A DNA stretch of 64,000 nt from Bifidobacterium sp. N4G05 (GCF_002742445.1 NZ_NJNQ01000004.1:62001-126000), one strand, 5' to 3'; numbered from the stretch's first letter, positions 1 to 10,047 are shown. A program made the numbers and translations. The notes: a model not told the origin generated them from the letters alone.

Positions 1-357
1 AGTCTTGCCGTTGTGGCGTACCGGCGCATATACGTTGCATACCGTGGACCCACCCACCGTGCGAAGCACCGTGGAACGGAACACCGACTCGGAGGCCATC
101 GCAGCATCCAATTCAGCGCGCATCCCCTCCTCAACAACGTCGCCAACGACGTCATCGGTTATAAGGCTCATCACCGTGGATGGACGACACTGCTCGGCGA
201 TAATGTATTTGCCCTCGCCATTTTGCAAAATGAGCAGCAGGTCGGCAAAACTCAGGTCGGCAATCACCTGCCAGTCGGCGACCAAATGATGCAGCCATTC
301 ACGATCTTCGTCATCGAAATCGGGACGGGTCGTCAAGATATGTGAGAAATCAGCCAT
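1..357 (-). CDS. PdtaS-like sensor histidine kinase, N-terminal part (cut by window edge)
   Basis: An open frame starts with ATG at 357 on the minus strand and runs off the left edge, giving the first 119 residues. The protein begins MADFSHILTTRPDFDD, and residues about 25-45 (WQVIADLSFADLLLIL) match the start of the N-terminal GAF-like sensor domain of actinobacterial PdtaS kinases. The kinase core would lie outside the window, so the assignment rests on this domain only. PdtaS kinases are cytosolic or membrane-peripheral and phosphorylate an ANTAR-type regulator, PdtaR. It is divergent from the hemolysin III gene. Assignment to the family is likely; the ligand is unknown. Confidence 0.72.
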   Translation of the reverse strand, partial: MADFSHILTTRPDFDDEDREWLHHLVADWQVIADLSFADLLLILQNGEGKYIIAEQCRPSTVMSLITDDVVGDVVEEGMRAELDAAMASESVFRSTVLRTVGGSTVCNVYAPVRHNGKT

Positions 358-435
358 GCAGTCCATCATACGCATTACGCCAGAGGTTTTGCACGACACG
401 TGCACATATTAGCCGCATATCATTGGGAAGAGGAA

Positions 436-463
436 TTGACATATCCATGAGTTACGGTAACGT
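436..463 (+). promoter_or_regulatory. Sigma-70 type promoter of the hemolysin III gene
   Basis: A perfect -35 TTGACA lies at 436-441 and a -10 like TAACGT at 458-463, with a 16-bp spacer. The -10 lies inside the first inverted repeat described at 451-481, so a protein bound there would block RNA polymerase. Transcription would start near 470, leaving a leader of about 30 nt that carries the GGAGG ribosome binding site. Confidence 0.5.
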
Positions 464-481
464 AGGTTACGGTTCCGTAAC
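451..481. promoter_or_regulatory. Two GTTAC-type inverted repeats, probable repressor operator
   Basis: GTTAC-G-GTAAC (451-461) is followed by the perfect 16-bp palindrome GTTACGGTTCCGTAAC (466-481). The two palindromes share the half-site GTTACGG and their centres are about 17 bp apart, on the -10 and start region of the promoter. Paired palindromes of this kind are typical of TetR-family operators; no regulator gene is next to it in the window. The arrangement is seen directly; the regulator class is inferred. Confidence 0.55.
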
Positions 482-500
482 TTACAGTGGAGGCACGCAG

Positions 501-1388
501 ATGGCGAAACCCACAGACGCTCAGATCGAGGAAAAACGCGCGATCATCGCAGAAGCGCGCGAACAGGCGCTTCAAGCCAAGGCCGATATAATTCGCGTGA
601 AGGCACGCAACAAGGCCGAGAACATTCGCAAGAAGGCCGATGGCAAGGCGAAAATGGCCATTGCCAAGGGTGAAGCTCGTGCCGCAAAAATAGAAGGCAT
701 CACTCCGACGGAAATCGAACGGAAGATTCGCCTTGACGTGCACGGTCGGCCCAAACCGGCGATGCGCGGCTGGATTCATGCCGTGGCCGCCCCCCTGGCA
801 TTGGCGGCCGGCATCGTACTGATCTGCCTGGCTCACGGTACCGGTTTGAAGTGGGCGTGTGCCGTGTTCATGACGTGTTCGCTGGTGTTGTTCGGCAATT
901 CCGCCTGCTACCATTTGGGCGATTGGTCGCCTCGCGTTACCGATGTGCTACGACGCATCGACCACATGAATATCTTCCTGCTGATCGCAGGAACTTATAC
1001 GCCGGTCTCCTTTGCGCTCGAACCGTTCTGGCGCAATTCAATCATCGCAGGCATGTGGATCTGCACTACCGTGGCGCTCATCATTCACGTCATCTGGATC
1101 AGTGCCCCACGCTGGCTTTACGTGATTGTGTATATTATTTTCGGCGTTTCCGGCGTGGCATTCATGGGATTGTTCTGGATTTCACCATACGCCGGCCCGG
1201 CGGTTGTGGTGCTGTTGGCCGCAGGCGGCGCCTGCTACATCGCCGGAGCCATCGTATACGCGCTACGTAAGCCTGATCCATGGCCGAAGGTGTTCGGCTT
1301 CCATGAGATTTTTCATTGCGGCACCGTCGCCGGTTACGCATGCCACATGGTGGCGATTTACATGGTGATCGTGCAGCTATGGCCGTAA
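501..1388 (+). CDS. Hemolysin III (HlyIII/PAQR) family membrane protein
   Basis: A 295-residue protein of the HlyIII / progestin-AdipoQ receptor-like family: about seven membrane segments from residue 90 onward. The family's conserved polar residues are visible: SACYH near residue 135, D of RRIDH near 155 and the C-terminal HEIFH, which together form the presumed metal site. Residues 1-70 are a basic, Ala/Lys-rich helical extension not usual for the family. The start at 501 is chosen because GGAGG stands 7 nt before it; an upstream in-frame ATG at 447 lies inside the promoter. Function in bacteria is not settled (membrane homeostasis or hydrolase activity have been suggested). Confidence 0.85.
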   Translation: MAKPTDAQIEEKRAIIAEAREQALQAKADIIRVKARNKAENIRKKADGKAKMAIAKGEARAAKIEGITPTEIERKIRLDVHGRPKPAMRGWIHAVAAPLALAAGIVLICLAHGTGLKWACAVFMTCSLVLFGNSACYHLGDWSPRVTDVLRRIDHMNIFLLIAGTYTPVSFALEPFWRNSIIAGMWICTTVALIIHVIWISAPRWLYVIVYIIFGVSGVAFMGLFWISPYAGPAVVVLLAAGGACYIAGAIVYALRKPDPWPKVFGFHEIFHCGTVAGYACHMVAIYMVIVQLWP

Positions 1389-1427
1389 GTTCAGCTCATA
1401 TCTGATTGCAGTTTGACGAAATATATG

Positions 1428-1468
1428 ACAAGGCTGGTTCATCATTTTATTCGATGAACCAGCCTTGT
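1428..1468. terminator. Bidirectional stem-loop between hemolysin III gene and greA
   Basis: A perfect 16-bp stem (ACAAGGCTGGTTCATC, 1428-1443, with its complement at 1453-1468) closes a 9-nt loop between two convergent genes. T-rich sequence on both sides suggests it ends transcription from both directions. Confidence 0.85.
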
Positions 1469-1520
1469 TATATCGCTTTATGTCGTTGGAATATCAGATT
1501 CGGCTTATGACGAACATCAC

Positions 1521-2000
1521 TCAGGCAAGCGGCTTGGCTTCCTTGATGGTCACGGAAATCTCACGTCCGTTCGGAGCCGTGTACGACACAGTGTCTCCCT
1601 CGTGAGCGCCGTTGATGGCTGCGCCGATCGGGGATTCCGGGCTGATGATGCTGTAGTCCGTGGCGATGGATAGGTCACGCGTGCCAAGCACGTAGACCAT
1701 TTCACGGCCGTTGACATCCAGCGTCACCAAAGAACCGTCGCCGACTTCACCGGCCTTGGGCGCGGTCAGAATCTTCGCGTTGCGCAGCTTGACGGTCAGT
1801 TCCTCGATGCGTCCCTGATTTACTCGCTGAGCCTCACGAGCGGCCTGATAGCCGCCGTTTTCGCTTAAATCGCCCTCGGCGCGTGCCGCGGAAACCTTGG
1901 AAAGGATTTCGTCGCGATACTCGCCTTCACGCCAAGCGAGCTCTTCCTTCATCTTGTCATAAGCTTCCTGCGTCAGCAGAAGCGTTTTTTCTTCGGCCAT
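1521..2000 (-). CDS. greA: Transcription elongation factor GreA
   Basis: A 159-residue GreA, the usual length. It rescues backtracked RNA polymerase by stimulating transcript cleavage through the secondary channel. The N-terminal coiled coil (about residues 5-80) carries the tip motif GDLSENGGY with the catalytic acidic residues, and the C-terminal FKBP-like globular domain follows (YSIISPESP, GDTVSY). A ribosome binding site (AAGGAGG) precedes the ATG. The gene follows the FKBP-type isomerase with a 42-nt gap, so the two are probably cotranscribed. Confidence 0.97.
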   Translation of the reverse strand: MAEEKTLLLTQEAYDKMKEELAWREGEYRDEILSKVSAARAEGDLSENGGYQAAREAQRVNQGRIEELTVKLRNAKILTAPKAGEVGDGSLVTLDVNGREMVYVLGTRDLSIATDYSIISPESPIGAAINGAHEGDTVSYTAPNGREISVTIKEAKPLA

Positions 2001-2042
2001 GTTGCCTCCTTGACCTTGGAAATTACTCTATACCGCTTAGTT

Positions 2043-2450
2043 TCAGCGGGTGGAGATGATGTCAATCACGAACACCAGAGTGTCTTCGCCGCCGATGCCG
2101 GCCTGCGGAACGCCACGGGAACCATAGCCATACTCCGGCGGAATGGACACCACCAAGCGGGAACCGACGTTGTGACCCGGAACGGTCTGGTCCCAACCCT
2201 TGATGACCTGTCCAACACCGATGCCGAAGCTGGCCGGCTGGTGACGGTCGAAGCTGGAATCGAACGGGGTGTCTTTGCCCCAGACCACACCGTGATAGTT
2301 AACGGTGACGGTGTCGCCGCGACGAACCATCGGGCCATTGCCCTCGAGCAGCTCCACAACCTTCAGACCTGCCGGAGCGGTCTCGGACGAGAATTCGATG
2401 GTCGGGCGATCGCCGAACTCAACATTGACAATGGGCATTTGAGATGCCAT
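2043..2450 (-). CDS. FKBP-type peptidyl-prolyl cis-trans isomerase
   Basis: A compact 135-residue, single-domain FKBP without signal peptide, so a cytosolic proline isomerase and chaperone. Core motifs of the FK506-binding fold are present: DTVTVNYHGVVWGKDTPFDSS, split over the first half, then IKGWDQTVPG and PPEYGYG. The start at 2450 is chosen for the AGGAGG element 7 nt upstream; a longer frame with a start at 2480 has no ribosome binding site. It lies between sdaA and greA on the same strand with short gaps. Confidence 0.95.
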   Translation of the reverse strand: MASQMPIVNVEFGDRPTIEFSSETAPAGLKVVELLEGNGPMVRRGDTVTVNYHGVVWGKDTPFDSSFDRHQPASFGIGVGQVIKGWDQTVPGHNVGSRLVVSIPPEYGYGSRGVPQAGIGGEDTLVFVIDIISTR

Positions 2451-2501
2451 GGTGAACCTCCTTGAAAAGCACAATGCCACCTAGACTAGCACCAACCACC
2501 G

Positions 2502-3962
2502 CTAGCATTCAACGACATTGACCGCCAAACCACCTTTTGAGGTTTCTTTATACTTGGCCATCATGTCTTCGCCCGTGTCTTTCATGGTTTTGATGGCCTG
2601 ATCCAAGGTCACGATATGCGTTCCATCTCCCAGCATGGCCATACGAACCGCATTGATAGCAGTATTCGCCGCCATGGCGTTGCGTTCGATGCATGGAATC
2701 TGTACTAAACCTCCCACGGGGTCACAGGTCAGTCCCAGATTATGCTCGATGCCGATTTCCGCAGCGTTCTCCACTTGCTGTGGAGTACCGCCCATCACCG
2801 CGCACAAACCGGCCGCAGCCATCGAACATGCCGTACCGACTTCTCCCTGGCATCCGACTTCCGCACCGGAAATGGAGGCATTGCGTTTAAACAGGTACCC
2901 TACCGCGCCTGCAGTGAGCAGGAAGGTAATAACACCCTCTTCGTTCGCATGGTCAACGAAATGCCAGTAATAGTGAAGCACTGCCGGAATGATTCCTGCA
3001 GCACCGTTGGTCGGTGCGGTGACGATTCGCCCACCGCCGGCGTTTTCCTCCGACACCGCCAAAGCGAACAAATCCACCCATGCCGCATCCGACGATTCGA
3101 GCACCGCATCCACGCGTTTCTTGTCTCGTGCAAGCACATCACTGTTGGAGGCAAGCCTCGCATACATTTTCGGTGCCCTGCGGGGCGCATTCAAGCCGCC
3201 GGGCAACACGGTCTGCGACGTATGGCATCCGTGCTGCACGCAACGACGCATCACCCGCCACACGTTATCCAGTTCGCTGCGAACCTGCACCGCCGACTGC
3301 ATGGCCGTTTCGTTGGCCCACACAATGTCGGCAATACTCATATGGTGCTTCTCGCATAATGCAATGAGTTCGTCGCATGACATGAATGGATATGGCACAT
3401 CCAAGCCGTCATCAAGTGAGGAATCACTCTGCTGATCGGTGAAAGACGTTCCGACCGGTGGACGCTCATGAATGCCGATCATCAGATCCTCGGCATTGCC
3501 TTGCCGTACGAAGCCTCCACCGATGGAATACCAGACCTGTTCATCAACAAGATTGTTCTGCTGGTCAAATGCTTGGAAACGCATGCCATTAGGGTGCGCG
3601 GCCATGCGATGCCACACGTCCATCACCACATCATGCTCATAGTCGAAATCGATGCGATGCTTACCCGCCAGCAACAGTTCCCCACTCGCCTCGCATTCAT
3701 GACGAATGATGTTCACATGGTCTGTATCGACGGTTTGCGGCATGTTGCCTTCCAGCCCTGCCACAGTCGCACGATCGGTACCGTGTCCCAAGCCCGTTAA
3801 CGCAAGAGATCCATACAGTACCGTACGCACGCGGCTCACACGGTCAAGCGTTCCCGTATGTTCAAGGGATTCGACAAATTTGAATGCCGCCACCATCGGA
3901 CCAACAGTGTGTGAGGAACTTGGCCCAACGCCTATCTTGAACATTTCGAGAATACTGAACAT
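2502..3962 (-). CDS. sdaA: L-serine ammonia-lyase (iron-sulfur, single chain)
   Basis: A 486-residue L-serine dehydratase that converts L-serine to pyruvate and ammonia with an oxygen-labile [4Fe-4S] cluster. The beta domain is N-terminal (GVGPSSSHTVGPM near residue 11) and the alpha domain C-terminal, as in single-chain SdaA. Probable cluster cysteines lie in GCQGEVGTACSM, in GLTCDPVGG and in QIPCIERN. TNGAAGIIPAVL is a typical family motif. The gene is followed after 51 nt by the FKBP gene. Full length, no defect seen. Confidence 0.95.
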   Translation of the reverse strand: MFSILEMFKIGVGPSSSHTVGPMVAAFKFVESLEHTGTLDRVSRVRTVLYGSLALTGLGHGTDRATVAGLEGNMPQTVDTDHVNIIRHECEASGELLLAGKHRIDFDYEHDVVMDVWHRMAAHPNGMRFQAFDQQNNLVDEQVWYSIGGGFVRQGNAEDLMIGIHERPPVGTSFTDQQSDSSLDDGLDVPYPFMSCDELIALCEKHHMSIADIVWANETAMQSAVQVRSELDNVWRVMRRCVQHGCHTSQTVLPGGLNAPRRAPKMYARLASNSDVLARDKKRVDAVLESSDAAWVDLFALAVSEENAGGGRIVTAPTNGAAGIIPAVLHYYWHFVDHANEEGVITFLLTAGAVGYLFKRNASISGAEVGCQGEVGTACSMAAAGLCAVMGGTPQQVENAAEIGIEHNLGLTCDPVGGLVQIPCIERNAMAANTAINAVRMAMLGDGTHIVTLDQAIKTMKDTGEDMMAKYKETSKGGLAVNVVEC

Positions 3963-3995
3963 ATCAATCGCCGCCTTGCCTCTCAGGTGCCTTGC

Positions 3996-4571
3996 TCAGG
4001 CTGCATACAATGCACGGAACATGAGAATCATAATAATCACACCAATGATGGCGGCCGCAACTTCCACCACCAGCATGATGATGGCCGTGGTTTTACGATT
4101 GCCGAGTTTAACGTCAAGCAACTTGGCGAACAGGAAGGCGACGAAGCCAAGAGCTGCGCCATTCAGCGCAATCGCACTAATCTGGCCATTGGTGAGCACA
4201 CTTTCCCTCACCATGGCAAGCACGGAATTGATGGTGGCGGAGAACACCAGCAGGCTCCACACACCGTAACCGATAAGTCCAACAATCGCATATGCGAACG
4301 GACGGAACCGCTCACACATTTTAAGCGTGAACGATTCGGCGCACCACAGCAACGCAAAGCCCACAACGAACGTGAACGCCACTGCCATGAACACCGCTTC
4401 CATAGCCCATGGAATCAACGCCAACGACGACTTCAACAACGAGAAATACAGCGGAGAGCAAGCTAGTTCGCCCACAGCCAAAACTCCTGCGACGATAATC
4501 GCTTGGGAGAGCATCAGCGGAATTTCCGTATCGGGCTGTTCGATTACTGGCTTGATATCTTTCGACGTCAT
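3996..4571 (-). CDS. Putative integral membrane protein of unknown function
   Basis: A 191-residue hydrophobic protein with an N-terminal cytosolic stretch of about 20 residues and about five predicted membrane segments (centred near residues 30, 60, 95, 130 and 170). I do not recognise a family. It lies 33 nt upstream of sdaA on the same strand, so it may be cotranscribed with it and could concern amino acid handling, but that is inference from position only. Confidence 0.6.
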   Translation of the reverse strand: MTSKDIKPVIEQPDTEIPLMLSQAIIVAGVLAVGELACSPLYFSLLKSSLALIPWAMEAVFMAVAFTFVVGFALLWCAESFTLKMCERFRPFAYAIVGLIGYGVWSLLVFSATINSVLAMVRESVLTNGQISAIALNGAALGFVAFLFAKLLDVKLGNRKTTAIIMLVVEVAAAIIGVIIMILMFRALYAA

Positions 4572-4897
4572 ACTTTTTCCGTTCCAGTCGGCTACTTGGG
4601 GTTATCAATGCCGCCAGTGTAATAACGGATTGTTTCGTACGTGCTATCCAGCAGTATTTCACAACGACCTCGACCATTAGGCCGTCATCGCAGCCAGAAG
4701 ACCTGAGATCGGACTATGAATGACAAGTCATCATCATTGAATAGCATACTGAGAGAGTATCTTTTGTTTGAGATTCATCGATTGTTGAACTAGTTGTTCA
4801 TATGTGAGGCATCCAGACATATCTTCAACGGCGATTTTTTAGGAGCAATTTCTGCATTACGTAGTATTTGAGACACAACGTCAAATTTCTTATTCAT
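4572..4897. other. AT-rich intergenic region with no recognisable gene
   Basis: About 326 bases between two minus-strand genes. It is visibly richer in A/T than the flanks. A short inverted repeat, ATGAC-AA-GTCAT at 4720-4731, could belong to the promoter of the membrane protein gene at 3996. I see no coding frame with a ribosome binding site and no clear stem-loop terminator for the MFS gene. Confidence 0.5.
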
Positions 4898-6136
4898 TTA
4901 TCTGCATTTCCTTTCGGATACACTAACAAAAAGCCCACAAACTGCAATAATGGACAAAGCCAGCCAATACATCCATGTTGCATGGAAAGCCGATGTGAGA
5001 AGAGGCACGAAAAATCCGCCACAAAACGATCCGATGGATTCACCAATGGCTGTCAGAATAAGACGACAATTGAGTATGTCGACAAGAGGCATGTTTTCTC
5101 CGGATTCCACCATGGCGACATTCGTCAACGGTGCGTACGTGCATTCCGCAGATGCAAATACCAGCAGAGCAGCAAATATGAACCATACCGATTGCGTCAA
5201 CGTTCCCGCTGCGAACAGCGCAAAAGCGATGCCGTACAACCCTAGGCTTAAGCCCATGCAATACGTTGATGTTTTTCCTGTATCCATGATGCGTACCACC
5301 AGCCTGCTGATGGGGAACTGCAAAACTATCCCAGCAATGGCATCCACAGTGAAGAACAGTCCACTCGGCAGCAGATCTGAAGAAAAACCATGAAATACGA
5401 GCGACATGCCAGAAAAAAGCTGCCCATTCATCACACTGCCAGTAACGACAATCAGCAATACCGGCAACATTCTTCGACTGCTCAACAATGTACCGATGGT
5501 GGAAAGAATCGAATTTTCCTCTGAAGGACTATCTGAAGTTCGTAGATAAACATGTCGCTCAAAACAAATTCCGGTGATAACGGATATGACGGCATATATC
5601 AGACAAATGATGATGAGAAAGTTGGCGAAACCAAGTCTGCGCTGTACATAAGACGCTGTGATAGGACCAATAGCAGCTCCTAAGTTCGCAGACAAGGTTG
5701 CCAGCGAAAAGAATGATGCTTGCTCCTTGCTATCTGCAGTGGCTGCAATGATGTGTCCCCGAAGAGTGAAATTCACCAATGAAATGCCAACACCGAACAA
5801 CATCAAGCCAAGCAAAGCAAATACAGGCGAAACCTGCAATAGCCACGCAAAAGATACTAGCCCCAGTACGATAATCGCCAAGCTGCTCTGCATGAGCCAT
5901 AGTGTTGATATTTTCTCAATCAACCGGCCTAAAAACAGTGTACTTCCCCGTGCTGCAGCCGATAGAACACCAAGCATCACACCCGACAAAACACTCGCTG
6001 AGCCGACACGCTGGGTGAGCATTATCGGAAGCATCGACAGTACCGCACTGTATGCTAGATTCGTTGTCAAATAGTCAATAGATAGAGACGCATATCTTCT
6101 GCGTCGCATAGATTGTTCGCCGTTCACCACTCTCAC
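4898..6136 (-). CDS. MFS transporter, AT-rich gene next to tRNA-Leu
   Basis: A 412-residue major facilitator with about 12 membrane segments and a charged loop near residues 195-210 between the halves. The N-terminal half carries a degenerate loop 2-3 motif (GVLSAAARGSTLFLGRLIE). Substrate unknown; drug or small-metabolite export is the usual role of this type. Start uncertain: GTG at 6136 gives the longest frame, while ATG at 6109 removes nine residues; neither has a strong ribosome binding site. The gene is noticeably A/T-richer than its neighbours and lies beside the 3' end of tRNA-Leu, both common signs of acquisition. Confidence 0.82.
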   Translation of the reverse strand: MRVVNGEQSMRRRRYASLSIDYLTTNLAYSAVLSMLPIMLTQRVGSASVLSGVMLGVLSAAARGSTLFLGRLIEKISTLWLMQSSLAIIVLGLVSFAWLLQVSPVFALLGLMLFGVGISLVNFTLRGHIIAATADSKEQASFFSLATLSANLGAAIGPITASYVQRRLGFANFLIIICLIYAVISVITGICFERHVYLRTSDSPSEENSILSTIGTLLSSRRMLPVLLIVVTGSVMNGQLFSGMSLVFHGFSSDLLPSGLFFTVDAIAGIVLQFPISRLVVRIMDTGKTSTYCMGLSLGLYGIAFALFAAGTLTQSVWFIFAALLVFASAECTYAPLTNVAMVESGENMPLVDILNCRLILTAIGESIGSFCGGFFVPLLTSAFHATWMYWLALSIIAVCGLFVSVSERKCR

Positions 6137-6273
6137 AGCAGAGAAAACTAGCCCCCTGCACGACGATTGTCATGCGTTGTTCACCATGTGAACACTGGAT
6201 TTTGAGTCAACATTAAGCTCATCTCAGCGCGAGATAAAACAAGATCCAACCAGTATATTCTGATTGGGTCACA

Positions 6274-6356
6274 TGGTGCCGCCAGCGGGAATCGAACCCG
6301 CAATCCGAAGAGACCGATTTTAAGTCGGTTGCGTATACCAGTTTCGCCATGGCGGC
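6274..6356 (-). tRNA. tRNA-Leu (UAA anticodon)
   Basis: Read on the minus strand: acceptor stem GCCGCCA pairs with TGGCGGC, the T arm is GGGTTCGATTCCC, the anticodon loop CTTAAAA places TAA, and a long variable arm is present as in class II tRNAs. The 3' CCA is encoded (6274-6276). Total 83 nt. Confidence 0.97.
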
Positions 6357-6396
6357 AAGGCATCGAACAAGCCGACGCCCAAATTATTATGCCACG

Positions 6397-7392
6397 TTAA
6401 CGTTCGGCAAGCAATCGCGTGCCGTAATCCAACACAATGCCATCAAGCAAACCGTGTTCGCTGGCCATGAAGGAGTCGATACGCTGACCATGGTCGGCAT
6501 AGGCCGCTTCGCTGACTTTGGCGAGCACACGATTCCACACCAAGGCACCGCCGCCAACCACGTCAACACGACCCGGATGAATGGTTTTGTAAGTCAAGCG
6601 CTCTTCGCGCGGCATCTTAAGGAACTTGTTATCGACCGCATAAGCGTCTTCCAGCGAGCAGCTGGCACCATCTACCGCGGAATGGTCATATTCGGTCAAT
6701 CCCATGGCCAGAGCGGTCATGGTGGTCACTGTGCCGGACACGCCGATGATAGTGCGGGTTTTGCCTGCAGGAACCGTTTTGAACGCTTCATCGATATGCT
6801 CGTCAATGTCGGCAATAGCCTCTTGGATCTGCGCCTCGGTAGGCGGATCGTTCTTCAAGTGGCGTTCGGTCATGCGCACAGAGCCAATGTTCATGGAGAA
6901 CGCGGCCTGCACCTGCGTGTTCGGATGGCTTACACCGTCGCCGCCAAGCACCAGTTCCGTAGAGCCGCCACCCAGATCAACCACCAGATACGGGGCCTCG
7001 ACGTCGCGACGAACCACGCTCGTGGCACCAAGGAAGCTTAGATCAGCCTCTTCCGTACCGGGGATGACTTCCGGACGCACGCCAAGGATCTGCTCGATAT
7101 TGTCTTCGAATTCCTCACGGTTCTCAGCATCACGAGTGGCCGAAGTGGCAACGAAACGAATGCCGTCCACCGGATGCTCTTTCAGCACCTCGGCGAATTC
7201 GCGAGCAGCGGCGTAAGCACGTTCCAATGCCTCATCGGCGAAACGATGCGTCTTATCAACATCCTGACCAAGACGAATCACACGAAGAATACGCGGAACA
7301 ATATCTTCAACGCCGTCTTCACTGACACGGGAGACCTTCAGACGAATCGAGTTCGTACCACAATCAATGCCGGCAACAGTAACGGATTTCAT
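6397..7392 (-). CDS. Ppx/GppA family phosphatase (exopolyphosphatase-like)
   Basis: A 331-residue member of the ASKHA fold. The phosphate-1 motif GIDCGTNSIRL is at the N-terminus and the phosphate-2 motif VDLGGGSTELVLGG near residue 140. It lacks the C-terminal HD domain of long Ppx enzymes, as is usual in actinobacterial Ppx1/2. The family removes terminal phosphate from polyphosphate or hydrolyses pppGpp; which applies cannot be told from sequence. It is the last gene of the run eno, ftsB-like, DUF501, ppx, and starts 27 nt after the DUF501 stop codon. Confidence 0.92.
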   Translation of the reverse strand: MKSVTVAGIDCGTNSIRLKVSRVSEDGVEDIVPRILRVIRLGQDVDKTHRFADEALERAYAAAREFAEVLKEHPVDGIRFVATSATRDAENREEFEDNIEQILGVRPEVIPGTEEADLSFLGATSVVRRDVEAPYLVVDLGGGSTELVLGGDGVSHPNTQVQAAFSMNIGSVRMTERHLKNDPPTEAQIQEAIADIDEHIDEAFKTVPAGKTRTIIGVSGTVTTMTALAMGLTEYDHSAVDGASCSLEDAYAVDNKFLKMPREERLTYKTIHPGRVDVVGGGALVWNRVLAKVSEAAYADHGQRIDSFMASEHGLLDGIVLDYGTRLLAER

Positions 7393-7419
7393 TGCTTCTT
7401 CTTTCTGTCTGAATATGGT

Positions 7420-7998
7420 TCAGTCTTCGTTTTCCACCGTGCAACGACATACACTGGGGTCGAATTCATGACGAATCGCTTCCAATGCCATGTCTCCGAT
7501 CGGATTGGCGCCCTCGCCCATCACCAGAGTTTGCGCCAACAAGGCATGCAAACACTTGACGCGCACAGGCATGCCGCCAGCGCTGGTGCCTTCGATATGC
7601 TCCTCACTGTCTCCCATGGCAACGGCGATTTCATGCCGAAAGGCCAAATACAGTTCGTGCGCACGCTCGTAGGCGGTTTTCAGATCGTCATCTTCAGCCA
7701 AAAGATCGTTGTACTCCTTCATCTTGCCTTCGGCTTCGATGTGGGAGATGGCTTTCACCGCTTCCGGACCAGTCAAATAGCAAGTGGTCGGGAAAGGCAC
7801 GTCTCCCGGCAGCAGCGGACGCGTGACCACAGCCAAAGGCCTGCCGCACACGCAACGTGCTCCGACAGCCACCATGCCACGCGGGTAACGACCCAACTGA
7901 CGCTCGACCACAGCAATATCATGCTCGGTAGCAGGCTGGTCGAGAACCTTCTTCGCCAAGATTTTGGCCCGTTCGCTGATTGTCATACCCTGTGTCAC
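7420..7998 (-). CDS. DUF501 domain-containing protein
   Basis: A 192-residue protein of the actinobacterial DUF501 family, found conserved between the FtsB-like gene and the exopolyphosphatase gene. Cys residues in ARCVCGRPLAV and VCRC near the C-terminus, plus FPTTCYLTGP, are characteristic. The GTG start at 7998 overlaps the TGA of the upstream gene by four bases (GTGA), implying translational coupling; an ATG at 7986 with AGGAG 11 nt before it is an alternative. No biochemical function is known to me. Confidence 0.9.
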   Translation of the reverse strand: MTQGMTISERAKILAKKVLDQPATEHDIAVVERQLGRYPRGMVAVGARCVCGRPLAVVTRPLLPGDVPFPTTCYLTGPEAVKAISHIEAEGKMKEYNDLLAEDDDLKTAYERAHELYLAFRHEIAVAMGDSEEHIEGTSAGGMPVRVKCLHALLAQTLVMGEGANPIGDMALEAIRHEFDPSVCRCTVENED

Positions 7999-8552
7999 TC
8001 CTGCTGATCTCCTGATTGCTGTTGGTTATTGTCTTGTGAAGTTTGCTGCTGGTCACCAGATTCCTGGCCAGTTCCATTCGCATCCGATTCGCCGGCTGAC
8101 GGACTTCCGGACGTTTCCATCGACTTCGCTTCATCCGACTGGTCGGCTTGTTTGAACGAATACGCCATCTCCTTGTACCAAGGCAGTACGGTTTTCTGCG
8201 ATTCGTCCGTCGTCTTCTTATCTTCTGTGGTTTCGCCGGTTACCGCTTCGGGATGTTCCACACGAATAGCCTGTTCTCCCGGAAATACGAATCCCAGACG
8301 ATCCCTCGCCTGCGCCGTAACGTAGGCTTTATCATCCCAACGCGCGATGTCGTTTTCCAATTCCTGCTTTTGCGCTATCAATGAGGCTTCCTGCTTCTTC
8401 AAGCCATTCAATTCAGCCATATTCAACGCATAGACATGGAAGGTCGACGCCAACTGGATGATCCCTAAAGCCACGATAAATAACGCCACAAAGAACGCGA
8501 TGGGACCAGCGCTGCCTTTTTTGGATGCTTTCTTGCGTGACTTTGAACTCAT
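7995..8552 (-). CDS. FtsB/DivIC-type septum formation initiator protein
   Basis: A 185-residue bitopic protein: basic cytosolic N-terminus, one membrane segment (about residues 17-38), then a periplasmic coiled coil (LKKQEASLIAQKQELENDI) and the short conserved patch ARDRLGFVFPGE. This is the DivIC/FtsB architecture; these proteins act in the FtsQLB divisome complex. The C-terminal 75 residues are a low-complexity tail rich in Ser, Gln, Asp and Asn, which is common in bifidobacterial surface-exposed tails. It lies downstream of eno, the usual actinobacterial order. Confidence 0.9.
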   Translation of the reverse strand: MSSKSRKKASKKGSAGPIAFFVALFIVALGIIQLASTFHVYALNMAELNGLKKQEASLIAQKQELENDIARWDDKAYVTAQARDRLGFVFPGEQAIRVEHPEAVTGETTEDKKTTDESQKTVLPWYKEMAYSFKQADQSDEAKSMETSGSPSAGESDANGTGQESGDQQQTSQDNNQQQSGDQQE

Positions 8553-8565
8553 AGCAACGAAAATA

Positions 8566-8595
8566 CCCGTCGCATTCGACGAGGAACACGACGGG
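8566..8595 (-). terminator. Stem-loop after eno
   Basis: On the minus strand CCCGTCG pairs with CGACGGG across a 16-nt loop and is followed by TATTTTCG. It lies between the eno stop and the FtsB-like start, so it could be a partial terminator that lowers expression of the downstream genes. Confidence 0.5.
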
Positions 8596-8630
8596 CATTC
8601 TATATCAGCGCATATTCAATGCGCTTACGC

Positions 8631-9938
<1,308 letters not shown>

Positions 9939-10003
9939 TTATAAACGTTAGGTTGTGATGACATTGCCTAGAATAGTGCGTTTTGTGGACGTATGGCAAA
10001 CTT

Positions 10004-10047
10004 ATCCGACACGATTTATGTGAACGCTCACGTAAATCGTGTCGGAT
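10004..10047 (-). terminator. Terminator hairpin downstream of mfd
   Basis: A 15-bp perfect stem (ATCCGACACGATTTA at 10004-10018 with its complement at 10033-10047) extends inward by GTGA/TCAC to a very small loop. It stands 20 bases after the mfd stop codon, upstream of eno. Confidence 0.8.

Noticed and set aside
6270..6360. Second tRNA or attachment-site repeat near tRNA-Leu
   Set aside because: I looked for a copy of the tRNA 3' end around 4.5-5 kb and saw none, so an integrated element is not claimed.
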